The position numbers and the translations under genes are program-made. Below are positions 29,201 through 41,673 of a stretch of 64,000 nucleotides of DNA, piece after piece (the first letter of the stretch is position 1; each line of letters begins with the position of its first letter). Under the pieces are notes generated by a model. That model was not told the DNA's origin. It worked only from the letters and a program-made list of their open reading frames with translations, and ran no database searches. The stretch spans positions 56,669,739 through 56,733,738 of the forward strand of contig CM068584.1 of assembly GCA_035048485.1 (NCBI GenBank). Reading direction: 5' to 3'. This DNA comes from Pteria penguin (taxonomy: Eukaryota > Mollusca > Bivalvia > Pterioida > Pteriidae).

Positions 29201-30312
29201 ATAATGCAGTACGTAAGTGCGGGATGAAGTCAGGTAGGGGGTGGCGACTTTTATAATGGTATTATTTTAAAACTCATCTTTGATCATTCTGATGTTCAAA
29301 TACTAATGGACCATTATTTTCTCGAAATGGACTAAACCTGTAAATCAGGAAATCGAGATGAAAGTTGCGAAAATTTTATCTATCAAAACTAACTGCATGA
29401 AAAAAAAAGATCTATAGTTTCCAATTAGCATGCTACTGCAGCATCCATGACATCGTCACAAATTATCAAAAGATTCACTCTGAATTAGTCTATAATATAA
29501 CAGGTGCATGTAAGCATACTAAATTCTAAAGTCCCATTCCCGGTCTCCCAGGTATTAGTAATTTACTTGAAAGGAAAATTCTATGGTTAGAATAAACAAC
29601 CATCAGTATATACTCTGTTTGTTTTATTCCCTTTCAATTTCCCCACGGTGATAGACCAAATAACATATGCAGAAACAAATGAAAAGAACGAGAGATGAAT
29701 ATTGTGATACAATTGGACGTAAAAATCCAAGAGTGGAAGCGACTATTAATAGAAGCAAGATATCTATCACTGTCACTGATAACAATAGATAACCACGCCT
29801 TCACCAGGTGGGTAGAATCTACCACAAAAGCCCGTTTAACCATATAGATAGTAGCCATTTGTACATGATTCAAGAATCCAATCTCTAAAACATGATATCG
29901 AAAATGTGAGTTTATCTTCGACAAAAAAATCTGCGCACAGGAGAATTTAAAGACTAAAAACTGTTACGTAATTCTTTTCAAAACTTTAATTATTCAAAAA
30001 GAAAAGAATAAAACGGTTAACTTTAAGAGCTTGCAGCAGAGAAATAAAGTTTCTAGCCGCAGTTGATTCTGAGAAAATTGAATCTGAAATTGTAGGATAC
30101 AAAACCCAACAAATGTAAAGAAAAAACATCAGCATAACAGAAAATATGATCAAGAGGACGGTTACGTCCTGCTTCCATGTTGGAACATAACTAAAAAATT
30201 GTTGAACCAATCAACCAACCAACAATTTTTTTTTTTGCCAAAAGTTTACGTCCGGAAACTCCAATGGTGATTATGTTTTATTTTGTTTTTAAGTAATTAA
30301 GCATTTTATCGA
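29201..30312. other. Intergenic, nothing recognised
   Basis: AT-rich, no motif-bearing frame. Short hydrophobic frames at 29634-29924 and 29986-30210 have no support. Confidence 0.3.
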
Positions 30313-30544
30313 ACCACGAATATTTCACGTATATGGCGACGGCATCTGCCTGATGCGGGGCATACAAATTTTGACCTTTGCAACGGACCCACTCGAAGCA
30401 GCGAGGGATTTTTAATGTGCCATGCATACCACGACACGAGGCCACGATTTTTACTGTCTCATCCGAAAGACAGCACCGGCATGACCAGAACAGGACTCGA
30501 ATCCCGGCCTCCGATCAGGAGATACCACTAGGCCTCGCCGGCTT
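30313..30544 (-). repeat. tRNA-headed SINE, copy 3
   Basis: Minus-strand copy of the same family: body with GGTCCGTTGCAAAGG and a decayed head (A box CGAGGCCTAGTGG, B box GGATTCGAGTCCT). It has small deletions in the head and no obvious target duplication, suggesting an older insertion. Confidence 0.85.
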
Positions 30545-31142
30545 GCCATAGCTTACACCCTAGTGACCTATCCAGCCCTGTAACAAACATAACCACTTTA
30601 ATCAGCTCCTTGGTCTTGTCTAAGGAGTTACAATGATTACAGAATTCCTGAAGTATGTCTGAATATATATATATACATGGCTGCCATCAGTTCTTGTATT
30701 AACTTGTGAGGGAAACTGACACTGACATTCTGTATATTTAAACATCCTGTGCCCTACACTGACTAATTATACCTGTTAGATAACACACGGTTCTTTAAAG
30801 AGTCTGATGGTTAAACATTTGTTACAAGAAACAACTAAAAAATGAAGTTAACTAACAATGAATAACAACGAATCTCATAGATTAACTTTTAATAATCTAA
30901 ACCCAATATTAATTATACAGCTATAATTTATAATTAAAGAAATAAGTAAATTTACAAATTACAACAATAAGTTTTATCTGTAGAGATGTGATAATAAATG
31001 GAGCCAATAGAGAGCGAGATCCCCAAGTCAAAGTTTCTTACGTGATCGTCGAGTGCCGCAGTTTGGGTTGGGATCTGACCGGCCTTACTACCGCTGGATC
31101 TTTTATACGAAATCTCTTCTCTTTTTACGGGCGGTACTTAAA
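30545..31142. other. Intergenic, nothing recognised
   Basis: Short (TA)n at about 30664-30675. No gene seen. Confidence 0.3.
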
Positions 31143-31246
31143 TTGAGATGACATTTATTTATTACCACAATAGTACAAATCTATTAGTTTTCATAGTTTG
31201 AGATGACATTAACTATTACTACCATAGTACAAATCTATTAAATTAT
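31143..31246. repeat. Tandem duplication of a ~52-bp block
   Basis: TTGAGATGACATTTATTTATTACC…GTACAAATCTATTA occurs at about 31143-31186 and, slightly diverged, 31197-31240. The following 31260-31370 sequence also shows a weak internal repetition (GTCCCTC…GGTGA). Confidence 0.6.
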
Positions 31247-33078
31247 AAGTAATCTTGTCCCTCTAAGTGGCGGTGACTTCGGTGATTAGTCCCATGTATA
31301 GTTTCTTGGATTTTTATAAGTTTTTCATGTCCCTCCAGGTAGAGATGAATCCGGTGAAAAGTTCAATGATTAGGATTGGAATGCAACGTCGTAGTTACGG
31401 TGTTCAGATAAACAGTCTGTCCGTTTACCGGGTCACATCCACGTTGCGAGGCGGATCCAGGTAGCGGTATAAGATGACTATCTTACATACCCAATATAAA
31501 GAGAAGTTATTATCATATGCCTCTGTGTATCATAGTAGTGATGTATATTCATGCGATATATGTCCCTGATCAAACTGCACTGATATTCATTATCGTTAGA
31601 TCCGAAGAAGGTAAATTTACTTATTGGCTTATGAACTCGGCGAACAAGATTTGGATCCCCCTCAACACTTTAAAGTAAACATTTCAACATTGGTTGCATA
31701 GTATATAGTTCTATATGTATTGTATGTATGTCATGTAAAAATGTATATCTGTATGTTTTTTGTTGCCCTTATGAGTCGTGAAAGATCTTGAACTCGGGAA
31801 ATTCAAACATACCTCATGTTATGATAGCCCGGGGCACTGCATCGTCGGTCTAAATAAATTAAAAATGTAGGTATCGTATATTATCACATCATGTGTCTTG
31901 AATGTCATGATACAGGACGTCAATTTCATTGTGAAACTTAAACAGAGAAATTCGTTGGTTTCGTTGTATCTTTTAAAAAGATCCGAAACTAAATGAATTT
32001 GCAGCAAATGCACTTTTATAGCTGCACCATACAGAACTGAATATTGGAAAATAGTTAGTGGTCATTGTAAGCTACAATCCTCTTTTTTTTTTTCTTAAAA
32101 ACAACTAGATCCGTTCATAGGCGTTATAATATATAGCAGGAATTAAAGAAGTGCCACAAATTTATTCCGATGCCGTCACATAACGAACTGAGGTAAAACT
32201 ATTTTATAAATAAAGTTCAAAATGCCTGCATTAATCCTTCAACACGTCCGCACCCCTACCCCCCTCTCCCACAAATTTCAGTTTAGCCTTTACTCGCAGT
32301 CCAGTTCATGAATGAAAATCCTCAACCAATGAAATTCCTCATTTATACACAGATATTGCATCGTTCGATCAATGCATATTATCTGAAATTGACAAGTACG
32401 TCAGTAGGATTGTCCTCAGAGATAAACAGAAAGATGTTTTGTGCAGCATTGGTGATGTAAGAGACTATGTCGCTGACTTTCCTACGGGTTACGGACAATG
32501 TTTAATTTTCCATTTAACACCATTAACGATGAGCCAGAAACATCATGCCGACATAATTCTTGTGTGTTCAATCAAGGCTATTATGGAGTGCCAGATGAAG
32601 TCGTTGACGAACAAAAAATATATCATCATGTGTCCTTTCTCTGGATAGCAAACATTTTAAACAATACATCGACAAAAGGTATGGGTGCTTGGTCAAATTA
32701 TCAACTAGTGCAGAGCTCAATCCGTATACCATATCTATCATTTTCACCCATCCATACTTCAAGACTTCACCATACAGAAGCTATCAACAGAACATCAGCA
32801 TCAAGCATGCTGCTTCGAAATTGAAGTTCAAATGAGAAGGGTTTTTTTTTGCTACCACACATTTAATTTAAGCTTGTTTTACACACAAGGTTGCCTGTAC
32901 ACACCTTGGCTAGAGTTTACATGTGAGTCACCCTTGTTGGTCATTAAGTGGAAATTCTACCCTCAGATTGATCTGATATACCTTTTTATATGTTTTTCTC
33001 AACAAGGCGTTGTTAAAACTTGAAGCAGAAATGGAACCTTGTCCTCCATTTTCTGGATGACATTTTTGAAAATATTGT
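31247..33078. other. Intergenic, nothing recognised
   Basis: About 1.8 kb. Frames at 32439-32648 and 32498-32824 contain no known motif, and codon usage does not stand out. I cannot support a gene. Confidence 0.3.
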
Positions 33079-33430
33079 CATCTATCAGATCCTAAAGGTC
33101 GAGGTTACATGCAATACTGTCAACTGGATAGTACTGATCAATGTCCATTTATATGTTGAGTTTAAAGTCAGTACTCATTACCATTTATAAAGAACAAATG
33201 TAAAAACAAAAGGTAACCAAAATGTTGAGAGACGGACACTGTCAATCCACAGGCCATCTATCAGATCCTAAAGGTCGAGGTTACATGCAATACTGGCAAC
33301 TGGATAGTACTGATCAATGTCCATTTATATGTTGAGTATAAAGTCAGTACTCATTACCATTTATAAAGAACAAATGTAAAAACAAAAGGTAACCAAAATG
33401 TTGAGAGACAGACACTGTCAATCCACAGGC
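33079..33430. repeat. Tandem duplication, period 176 bp
   Basis: The block starting CATCTATCAGATCCTAAAGG at 33079 repeats from 33255 with only a few substitutions (for example CTGTCAACTGG against CTGGCAACTGG). Two copies only, very similar, so a recent event. Confidence 0.9.
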
Positions 33431-34399
33431 CAGAACTGCTTTACAATCCAGCAAAAAAAAAAACCCAACAAAAACACATTGATTAGTATTCTTACAAATA
33501 ATATCTGGGCTTGCACAGAGCACATTGTTTTCGTTGGTGATTTCTTTACATCCACCAAGGACTGTTCTTTCACAGTTGAATTGGCTATTTCTCCTGCTTT
33601 TTTTCACAATCATTTCACCTACCTCCATTTTCCTTGTTCTCAACACTTTGATTTGTTTCGTAACAATACCGCGTTAGGATTGGTTTTGGTTACGGCATGT
33701 GTTGCCAACTTTCATATCCTTCGGTTTTTCTACATCATAGACAAGGCATTTAGCTTTTGTGGAACAATCAGCCAAACCAACATTTGCCATTTGTCTCTCT
33801 TCTCCAGATTCTTTCTTTTTTAGATTCTCTCAAGGCAGTTGCAAGAGACATCTTTCCTACAAAAATATAACATTCATATATAATTATGCCTAACCACCAT
33901 TAAAGCTGTAATAAAAGAGTTCATATACATCATTTTTCAGTCTAGATCATTTACAATTTATCTATAGGTTTGAAGAAAATACATCTTGAGAGTTGCTTCA
34001 TTGCAGATGCCTTTTTTTAAATGAAACTTATAGTTTTATTTTCATTAGAATTTAAATATTTAAGATATGACATTCAATTGCATTTTAATTAAAAAATAAT
34101 GATCAAATATATTGAGCAAAATATTAAGTGGTATATAATAATCAATGAATTCAACTGTTTTATTTTCTAAGCTTAGTTATATTAAAAGACACATCATTTT
34201 TATATTACAAAACGTTAAACAAATGTAGACTATTTCTCAAAGGTAAAGTATTACTGAGAAATTTGTGTAAATATTTGGTCCTAGTCTTAAATGCATGTTC
34301 ATGTATTGCTATGATGATAACCATGATACAAACACAACACAGAAATCCCTGACAACTTGTTATACCGAGAAAGGGAAGGTTTATTCTCAAATTGATCCT
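33431..34399. other. Weak minus-strand coding traces, no firm gene
   Basis: Minus-strand frames around 33830-33480 contain stretches such as LADCSTKAKCLVYDVEKPKD with Cys spacing, interrupted by stops. They may be exon remnants of the same gene as the next entry, but no family is recognised. Confidence 0.25.
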
Positions 34400-34573
34400 T
34401 GCAAGGTAATGAAAATAGGTGTAGCCTGGCATGGTTGATCAAAGTCAGGGTCATTCAAAACCAGCAAGACCTCACCATCCACTTCATTGAAAACCTCTTT
34501 ACACGTAGCCTGGTGACCACATCGATCACACGTTAGGTATCCCTCACAATGGAATCTATAATGTCCAAATTTC
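34400..34573 (-). CDS. Possible Cys-rich exon of unknown gene
   Basis: After an acceptor (TTTTCAG at about 34574-34580) the minus strand is open: KFGHYRFHCEGYLTCDRCGH, then QATCKEVFNEVDGEVLLVLN and DPDFDQPC. The C-x6-C-x2-C-x2-H arrangement could bind zinc. The frame soon ends. No neighbours support it, and function is unknown. Confidence 0.3.
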
Positions 34574-34899
34574 TGAAAAGTGAAACATCGTAAAATGGAG
34601 ATGGAATATACAGTTCTATTTTGGCTTTTATTTAACCAAGTTTTATGTTTGATGGAAGCACCGATGTTTTGAAAGTCAAAAGAAACGTGTTTGTTTTGAT
34701 TTCCTTACCATCTTTTCCTAATGACAACCCGTCTAACAGCACTAACCTGTCGACTTCAATTCGCACAGATTTTCATCATCGGACATATTTGATAAAATCC
34801 TTTCTCTGTCCCTTAAAACACCTTTAGTGGAATTAAGGTCACGATGGGACGATACTTTTACCGGAATATCACCGATGTGGTCACAAGTCTGGAGGTTAA

Positions 34900-36068
34900 A
34901 TGATTGTTGTATTGTTGAACACTCGACTAACAGACAGTGGTGATGAGGAAGAACGTCATCGTCGATTTAAGCACCACTATGATCTGAAACTTGATGTAGC
35001 ATTTAACAGAATCAAGGTGCTCATGAAGCTTCTCCCTGATGAACACTATCCAGATAGTGAAAGATTCAGCAAAGCATGTGCTCCCTTAGCTGATAGACTT
35101 CCTTCTGAAAACAGATCAGTTCGTTCTTTGCGAGGTATTTCGTCGTCAAAAAGTAGTATAGTTAGGAGGAAACTGGCCAAGTTGGAGGCTGCTATGGTGA
35201 GGAGGCGCTATCTTGACCGGGAAGCCGATCTTATCCGCCGTAAAGCTGAACTAGAAGCTCAGACAAAGCTATACGTGCGGAACTTGAAGCTATGAGACGT
35301 CCAAGTTTTCGGCTACCATCTGAAGTTTCCGATAGTCATATACGCAGGAATATGTCATTGCTCTTCCGTCAAGTTCCTTGAGTGGAGAAACTGTGCAGCA
35401 ACAGGGGGGGGGGGGGGGGGTTACACTCTCACACCCAACTGAACCCCAATGCGCCCGTGAACCAGCCACTACAACCGAGTGCCTCGTCTGCTGATCCGAA
35501 ATCTGCAATTGGAGATATGATGAAATTTCTATTGAAAAGGGATGTGATTCTGGCAAGGATCACTTAGTATAATGACAATCCAAGTTCTTACCTAACCTGG
35601 AAGCAAACATTCCAGTCTCTTCTTGCAACCCGGCAGAAGAGTTGGATCTTTTGATACGATGGCTGGGTACGGAGAGTACAGGATGCTACTATCCGTAGAT
35701 GTAACTCCGATGATCCAGTCACGTCACTACAGCTTATCCGGGAAAGAATGGAGGAACGCTTTGGAGCCCCATAGCTCATAGATAACTCCCTTAAACATCA
35801 GATTGCATCATTTCCCAAAATAGGCTACCGTGAGTTTAAAAAGCTCTGCAGCCTCGCTTAGTCGCAGATTGGATACTTCGATTCTCCTACTGGAATTAAT
35901 CAACTAGTGGCCAAGTAATTTACAGGATAAGTGGACAACTGAGGCTACCAGGTACAAGAATCGTGAGCATGTTGTGTTCTCACCATTCTCATTCCTCTTG
36001 ACCTTCATCAAGAATATGGCTAAGATGAAAAATGACCCCAGCGTTAACTTCTCTCATAATATATTTTA
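34900..36068 (+). pseudogene. BEL/Pao-type Gag (DUF1759-like), decayed
   Basis: Plus-strand pieces: a charged N-terminus, SVRSLRGISSSKSSIVRRKL, and a long basic helix (LIRRKAELEAQTKLYVRNLK). After stops and a G-run follow MMKFLLKRDVILARIT, DNPSSYLTWKQTFQSLLATR, SLQLIRERMEERFGAP, LKHQIASFPKIGYREFKKLC and YFDSPTGINQLVAK. The order (coil, ML.R…YxxWKxxF, LxLIxxRLxxRFGxP, IxxFPKIxxxDxKKL) is that of BEL/Pao Gag. The protein would form the particle core. At least six stops or shifts; no protease or RT follows, so only gag survives. Confidence 0.7.
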
Positions 36069-37100
36069 ATCACTCAGCGTCACCTAACTGAGAATCTGAA
36101 GTGGTTGATATATGTTAAATGTACTTTCATGATTGATATATGATTATAAACTTAAGTAATGTTGAAATAAATTGAAAGTATATACATGTTGTCTTGCATT
36201 GCCCTATAATGCAATTCATATTATGATATGGAGTTGTCTTTGTTATATTTTACCTTGTAAGATGGACGTCTTTTATAGGTTAAGTTAAATCTTGTTATTT
36301 TGACAAACTTCAAAGAATACCAAAATTTACATCTTTAAAAGACTCAAAATTAATTTCATTCATTTTAAAAAATCATTATAGGGCATATTAAAAATATAAA
36401 ATATCCTGTTCAGATATGAAAAAGTAATTCGTAAGGAGATCTTGACAGCCACACCTATTCAGAATTTCTATAAAACTTCTGTTTAGCTTCAGATTATCAC
36501 AATGAAAAGGCAGATTGTAAAACAGTCGTTACGGTCACGTAATTCACAATAATATAAGCTCGAAGAGAGGTAGATTGCAAATCAACCATAATGTTCAAAC
36601 AATCCCTATACCTTATTTTACATAGGCTTTTGCTGTGAACGTAAATGATATGTGAAAACACAACCTATTGTCTATTCAGTTTATATCATAGAGCAGTTTT
36701 AGTGGATAAAGATGCTTACTCCCTCAATGCCAGTAGGCAAACTATTCACAAATACTTCCTTGCGAGTGGCAAATATTCGTAATTAAACGAGATGACTAGA
36801 ATGATAAATAATTCGATCTACATGAAATGGACAACTTCAATAAAAACTTATTCATAATAAGTCACTTCACGTAGTGGCGTAAACCTGATACAATCGATAC
36901 ATCAAAAAATGAATTTGCACAGACTATTTTGAAATTAGATAAATAAAAAAAAAAATAAAACGTGATAAATAATAATAATAATATATATAAACCCCAAACA
37001 GAAAAATAAACACAAACAAAAAACGAAACAAAAACCCCCCAAACAAACAAACAAACAAAAAAAAAAAACAACATTTGTGACTTATTACAGGAAAGAAACC
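36069..37100. other. Intergenic with A- and CAAA-rich tracts
   Basis: No gene. 36945-37070 is simple sequence (AAAT, ATA, CAAA, a C-run), giving spurious hydrophobic frames on the minus strand. Confidence 0.4.
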
Positions 37101-37171
37101 ACATATATTAGTTACGTTGAACATACATTATTAAACGTTACTTCATTTCATTGCGAAATAAAATTGGACAT

Positions 37172-37943
37172 TAAGATTTTATGAGCAGAACTGAAGTAAG
37201 GTACTTCTATCCCACCCACCTCTCCCATGTAAAGAAGTCTAAATTGCATGCGTTTCTTTTATGTAGGAGTGTGAAGTGAGGGGTGACTGGTATATCTACC
37301 ATCTGGACATAATGAGATAGAAAATGGCCAGTGAGACAACGAGCTCAATACTTTGATTATACATGTACTTGCCCAGAGAGGGCACATTTCACAGTTACAG
37401 TAAAGACAGAAGTGCAAGTCAGAAGTGTTGTGACCAAAACAAAAATCTAATTTTAGATGAAAATAAAAGTCTTGAATGAATATTTTGTTTTATAGCATTA
37501 TTTTAGCAATTCCAGACAGGAAAAGACATGATGGGAAATTAAAATATAATGTCCATTGGACAGTTGGAGCTTATGATTCTATCATTAATTAAGAAAGTTA
37601 TAATGTAAAATACGGGAGCAAGTAACTGAAGTCATGTGACGTAAATCGGGAGGGTGTTCTTGGGAAATTGAATGATAATTATCCCACAATGCTCAACAGA
37701 CGAGCAGTATTACATGTATATATTGTTGTAATGTCTGCACCATAGTGTTGTTGTAAGAGGAGGTACATATACATAATTCACAATGGTTAAAAAGAAAGAA
37801 AGAAAATGCCGCATATTACGTTCGTCAGCCTCAAGCAAGACGGAAGATCTCGCCAGATCCCGTATTTAAAATAGACTGAGTTCACCGGAGGTCAAGGAGA
37901 ATACATTATTAAACCTTACTTCAGTTCTGCTCATAAAATCTTA
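37172..37943. repeat. 31-bp inverted repeat pair 770 bp apart
   Basis: TTAAGATTTTATGAGCAGAA plus 11 further bases (to TAAGGT) at 37172-37202 is matched exactly inverted at 37913-37943. Around them CATTATTAAAC and TTTCATTGCG occur as direct repeats. The segment may be a small non-autonomous element or a rearrangement product. The interior is non-coding. Confidence 0.6.
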
Positions 37944-38121
37944 ATTTCATTGCGGGCGCTTTGCGCACTTATAAAATTTCCAATTATAAGGTAATTATTT
38001 TTCATACGTACTAACATTCAAACATTGCACTCTGTTAAAATATGCGAAGTAAAAGAAAACATATACTTTTTTGTCGTCTTCGTCAATGCAACGTTACTGT
38101 GCCGAGATCTTGGCTTGAAAT

Positions 38122-38192
38122 GGGAATCGAAATGGTGTAGTGGTTCAGTACTTGGCTTGCGGTGCAAGAAATCCCGAATTTGACACCCTGTT
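38122..38192 (+). pseudogene. tRNA-like pseudogene or SINE head
   Basis: A tRNA-sized stretch has an A-box-like GGTGTAGTGGTTC, an anticodon-arm-like CTTGCGGTGCAAG and a degraded B box (GAATTTGACACC). Acceptor arms pair poorly and the B box departs from GGTTCGANNCC, so it is not a working tRNA. No SINE body follows. Confidence 0.35.
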
Positions 38193-38380
38193 TCGCCAGT
38201 ATGATTTCTGAGATTGGTTATCTCCTGCTTCCGTGTCGCTATATGAGTAAAGCCTCTAACTGCCATTGAGCAGTATATCATAAATCGTTCAATGAAGATA
38301 CATTAACGATGTTTCTTATTTCATTTCTTTGATACTTTTAAAACCTTTTTTTTTTGTTGGGGGGGGGGGGTGCTTTTCAG

Positions 38381-39720
38381 TTTCCCATGGCCTCTTGACT
38401 GCAATGAAACTGAAATTGCAGATGTAATCAATCTTTTAAATCAGCTATCGATATCATATGTTCTAGTAACAGAGGAAGAAGTGGCTGTAGAAGAAGTTTT
38501 TCTCGGAGGTAAATACAATACATAGTGAAAGACACTGTAAATGTACATGTGTGACTACATATCAAACCATTCAATTTTGGTAGAGGACTGATTTCAAAAG
38601 CCGCACGGACAAATATTTCAGCATTTTACTCTCTGTATATTAGGTTACATTAACGGACGAAAGAATTCAATGTGAACAGCAATCACTGCGGAATGTGGAT
38701 ACACTATTCAAAAGACTAGAGGGCTTTATATCAAAGACATAAGATTGGCATCGTGTGATGAATTTCTTGAAGGGGTATACATATTTAATTTCAAATACAA
38801 GTATGGAATACTGTATTTTATTCCAATATTTGTACTTGTGAAGCCTCAGGGATGATCATATATTAAAAAAATAGCTGCTGATTTGGACTCTGGGTAATTA
38901 GGCGCATAACTGAGTTACTGCAATATTATTCAATGTGATTTTAAAAATAAATTAACACGCCAAAACCACTGATCAGTCTATATTGAGATCAGTACACTAG
39001 CACTGAAAGACACCAGACAAATTTTATAACGTAATACAGATAATACTATCCTAATCTGTCTACATGATTGCTCTTATATTTTAGGTCATAGCAAAGGCTG
39101 ACATACAGCCCAGCATACTACTTCAGGAATATACTTGAGATATGTTAAAGGGAAAGTGAAGAATGCCTACCCGCCATACAGAATGTTGTATTACTTGGTA
39201 TTTGATGCTATTTGTTGTGTCATGTTCTTGCATCACTTCAATATGACAAAATTCCACTCCCTGATAGATTTTAAACGTGTCAAAAGAGGACAAATAGCCA
39301 TGCTGGATGGAGAATTGAAAGTCTGGTCAAGACATTTTTCTTTCAAGACAACCACGATGTGCTGGAAGTTATGCGTGCAGTGTTGTTAGATGAAATGCAT
39401 CCAGAAGATTATTGGACAATGGCAGAAAATGATAGGCGCTTAGAATGTCGTTGTTGTGAAAAATCATATGTATATTTCAACAGTTTGAAGAGTCGTGAAA
39501 TGAGGAAACACAACCACCAGCCCATGGGCAAGAAACCATCAGAAAAGGCAAAAGATACATCAGATGAAATTTATAAGATTCTGTTCATGGACATTGCGAA
39601 ACAAAATATTTCAAATTCATAGAAAATTTAGGTGTACATTGTGAAGTTTGTAATGATACTTGTTTAAATCTATACAGATTCCATATTCACCGTATGCACA
39701 CATATGGTATAAAATATAAT
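38381..39720 (+). pseudogene. Multi-exon C2H2-finger gene of unknown element family
   Basis: Plausible exons: 38381-38510 (after TTTTCAG; DCNETEIADVINLLNQLSIS, donor GGTAAAT); about 38645-38775 (after ATATTAG; LTDERIQCEQQSLRNVDTLF, KRLEGFISK, with one stop); 39086-39340 (after TTTTAG; ADIQPSILLQEYT, stop, VKRGQIAMLDGELKVWSRHF); and 39359-39720 (LEVMRAVLLDEMHPEDYW, CRCCEKSYVYFNSLKSREMR then KHNH, and in another frame HCEVCNDTCLNLYRFHIHRM then H). The last two are C2H2-type fingers. Consecutive exons agree in style with an uncharacterised repeated gene, but I cannot name it. Confidence 0.45.
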
Positions 39721-40450
39721 TAATGAATCGATGTTCCCTCTCCTGGATGCTTCCTTTGTTGTTATGTTTCTGACGTGTTTCCCCTGTCTGCCCAGTGATG
39801 GCATTGTAATGATTTGTCTAATTCTTTGTTTCTTGATACCACGTCCCCACAGGCTCTTAAAATGTAATATCTCTCACGGAATATTGCTTTTATCATTTGT
39901 TTCGAGTAACTTACGGATTTTTCAACTATAGATGAAAATAAAAGTTATTCTCATAGAAAGGTATTAAAAGCAATATTAAACAAACTGAGCTTTTGTGGGA
40001 AAGACGACAAAATAATATAGTACGATAATAATATAAGATAAATAGTTATGTAATAGGTTAAATGAAAATATTATGAAATCATTACCTATTAAATTGACTC
40101 GAATTGGCAAGCGAAATTCGGTGTGGAATCTACGCCTGATTCGCAAGTTGTATTGATCTTCCTGTGTGCTTTTTCGAATTATTACGTCATTAACAGTTCC
40201 ATGATGACTTCCTATCATACTGCTGAGACAGAGGATTTTTATTTTATTTCCCCATATTCTAAATCATAACCCATAGTCTAATACAAGACACCTTTTCCTT
40301 ATCTTCAGTATAAGTAAAATGAAAATAACGGTATAAATAAATCTTTATTGTGTTTGTATATGCATTATTTATGCCATGCCAATTTTGTGTTAAGAGAAAA
40401 AACATTAAACAGGACATCATGTCAAATTTGAAAAATTGAGTCCCTCCAGA
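39721..40450. other. No firm gene
   Basis: A minus-strand frame at 40218-40078 (GSHHGTVNDVIIRKSTQEDQ) ends at a donor-like AATAG|GTAATG and could be an exon, but nothing else supports it. Confidence 0.3.
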
Positions 40451-40774
40451 TTATGTTTGCATATTTAAGAAGAAGACTGCCGGAGAAACATTTCGATGAA
40501 AAAACAATCGCAGCCACGAGTTTTCGGCATTCAACGACACATTTTGCGAGAGATCAAAGTTAGACATTTCTGATATTATTCGATTTATCGTTTCATATCT
40601 TGAAACCGTGCAGGTATTGGTTACTCGAATGTGCAGTGGGCGAGCTATATCCGGGAAGTAAAGGTCCAATACCATAATGATGTAATCAAAACCACGGTCC
40701 TGGAAGGGGACGTCGAATGAGAGGAATCTGTATTTGGACGCAAGTCCAAGTACCACAGAGTGGCCACCAAAGGT
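40451..40774 (-). CDS. Uncharacterised minus-strand ORF
   Basis: About 108 open codons: FGGHSVVLGLASKYRFLSFD, then PFQDRGFDYIIMVLDLYFPD, IARPLHIRVTNTCTVSRYE and ISEMSNFDLSQNVSLN. Composition is protein-like and codon positions look biased, but no domain is recognised. It could be an exon of a minus-strand gene that also uses 41104-41389. It lies divergent to the YqaJ-PHD gene at 41674, so the two may be partners in one element. Confidence 0.35.
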   Translation of the reverse strand, partial: TFGGHSVVLGLASKYRFLSFDVPFQDRGFDYIIMVLDLYFPDIARPLHIRVTNTCTVSRYETINRIISEMSNFDLSQNVSLNAENSWLRLFFHRNVSPAVFFLNMQT

Positions 40775-41103
40775 AAGAGGAAAAAATTAATTTTCATAGC
40801 ACGTAGCGTTTAAAACTGATATTAATACCAATGAAATTTTCAGCAATTTTGTCATTGTAGTCAAGTGGTTCAGGTTCTGTCGCCTATTTCTTGTAGAAGA
40901 TTGAAATATTTGTTTTTTAAATAAAAATAGAATAAAGTTCTCTTTTCATTAAAAATTATTAAACAATTTATAGCTGCAAAAACTTAAATCAATGTTAATT
41001 TCTAAGTTAAAATGAATATCAAATAAAAAAGAGATACTTCTAACCACCCCTACTTTTTTCAACGCACCTTTGCCGAAAATTAAAATGTATAATAAACAGC
41101 TTA

Positions 41104-41389
41104 CCTCTGCGATCGCGCCAATATGACCTTTGGATCGAACTTGAGGATGTTGTGGGTTCAGCGAGTTTAGAGACATAAAATTCGTAAATTGTTCTGAAGG
41201 AATATAACACATTTCAGATATTATTAATATACTGTGCGTTTTTGCGTGGGTAAATGGTCTACATGGCAGTTTATTGATGGACTGGGCTTCAATTAGACAT
41301 AGTGCCGAGACAACTCTGCGGAAAATCATACGAAAGGGTTTTTTCAATTGTCCGAAAGTGGGAAAACTTGTATGCATATAATTGATCAC
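41104..41389 (-). CDS. Uncharacterised minus-strand exon
   Basis: Open from about 41389 to a donor at 41104 (GCAGAG|GTAAGC): FPTFGQLKKPFRMIFRRVVS, CLIEAQSINKLPCRPFTHAK and HPQVRSKGHIGAIAE. Not recognised. Its start is ~285 bp from the divergent YqaJ-PHD ORF, a spacing that would suit a shared promoter. Confidence 0.3.
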
Positions 41390-41673
41390 AGATGCGATAT
41401 GAATATATCGATGGCTCTTTCAGGATATATCTCGGATGCAGATGGTAATCTAATCATCACCTTTGCTGTACTTAAAGGTCTTTTTGTAACAAACGGACTT
41501 AACAGAAGCAGAGTACGAGATTTCTCTTCTACAAACGCTCTCCTGGAACGCGTTATCTGCAAGAACATTATGTACAGTTTACCATTATTACCTATACTAG
41601 ATTCTCGTTAAAACTAATTTCATTCAACGTTTAACTTAATGTAACACAACGACTGTCATATAAGAAAATTCCT

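Noticed and set aside
38018..38281. 87-codon minus-strand ORF
   Set aside because: Spans a tRNA-like sequence in antisense; no protein motif.
41348..41611. 87-codon plus-strand ORF upstream of YqaJ-PHD
   Set aside because: Antisense to a better minus-strand exon that ends at a consensus donor; no motif of its own.
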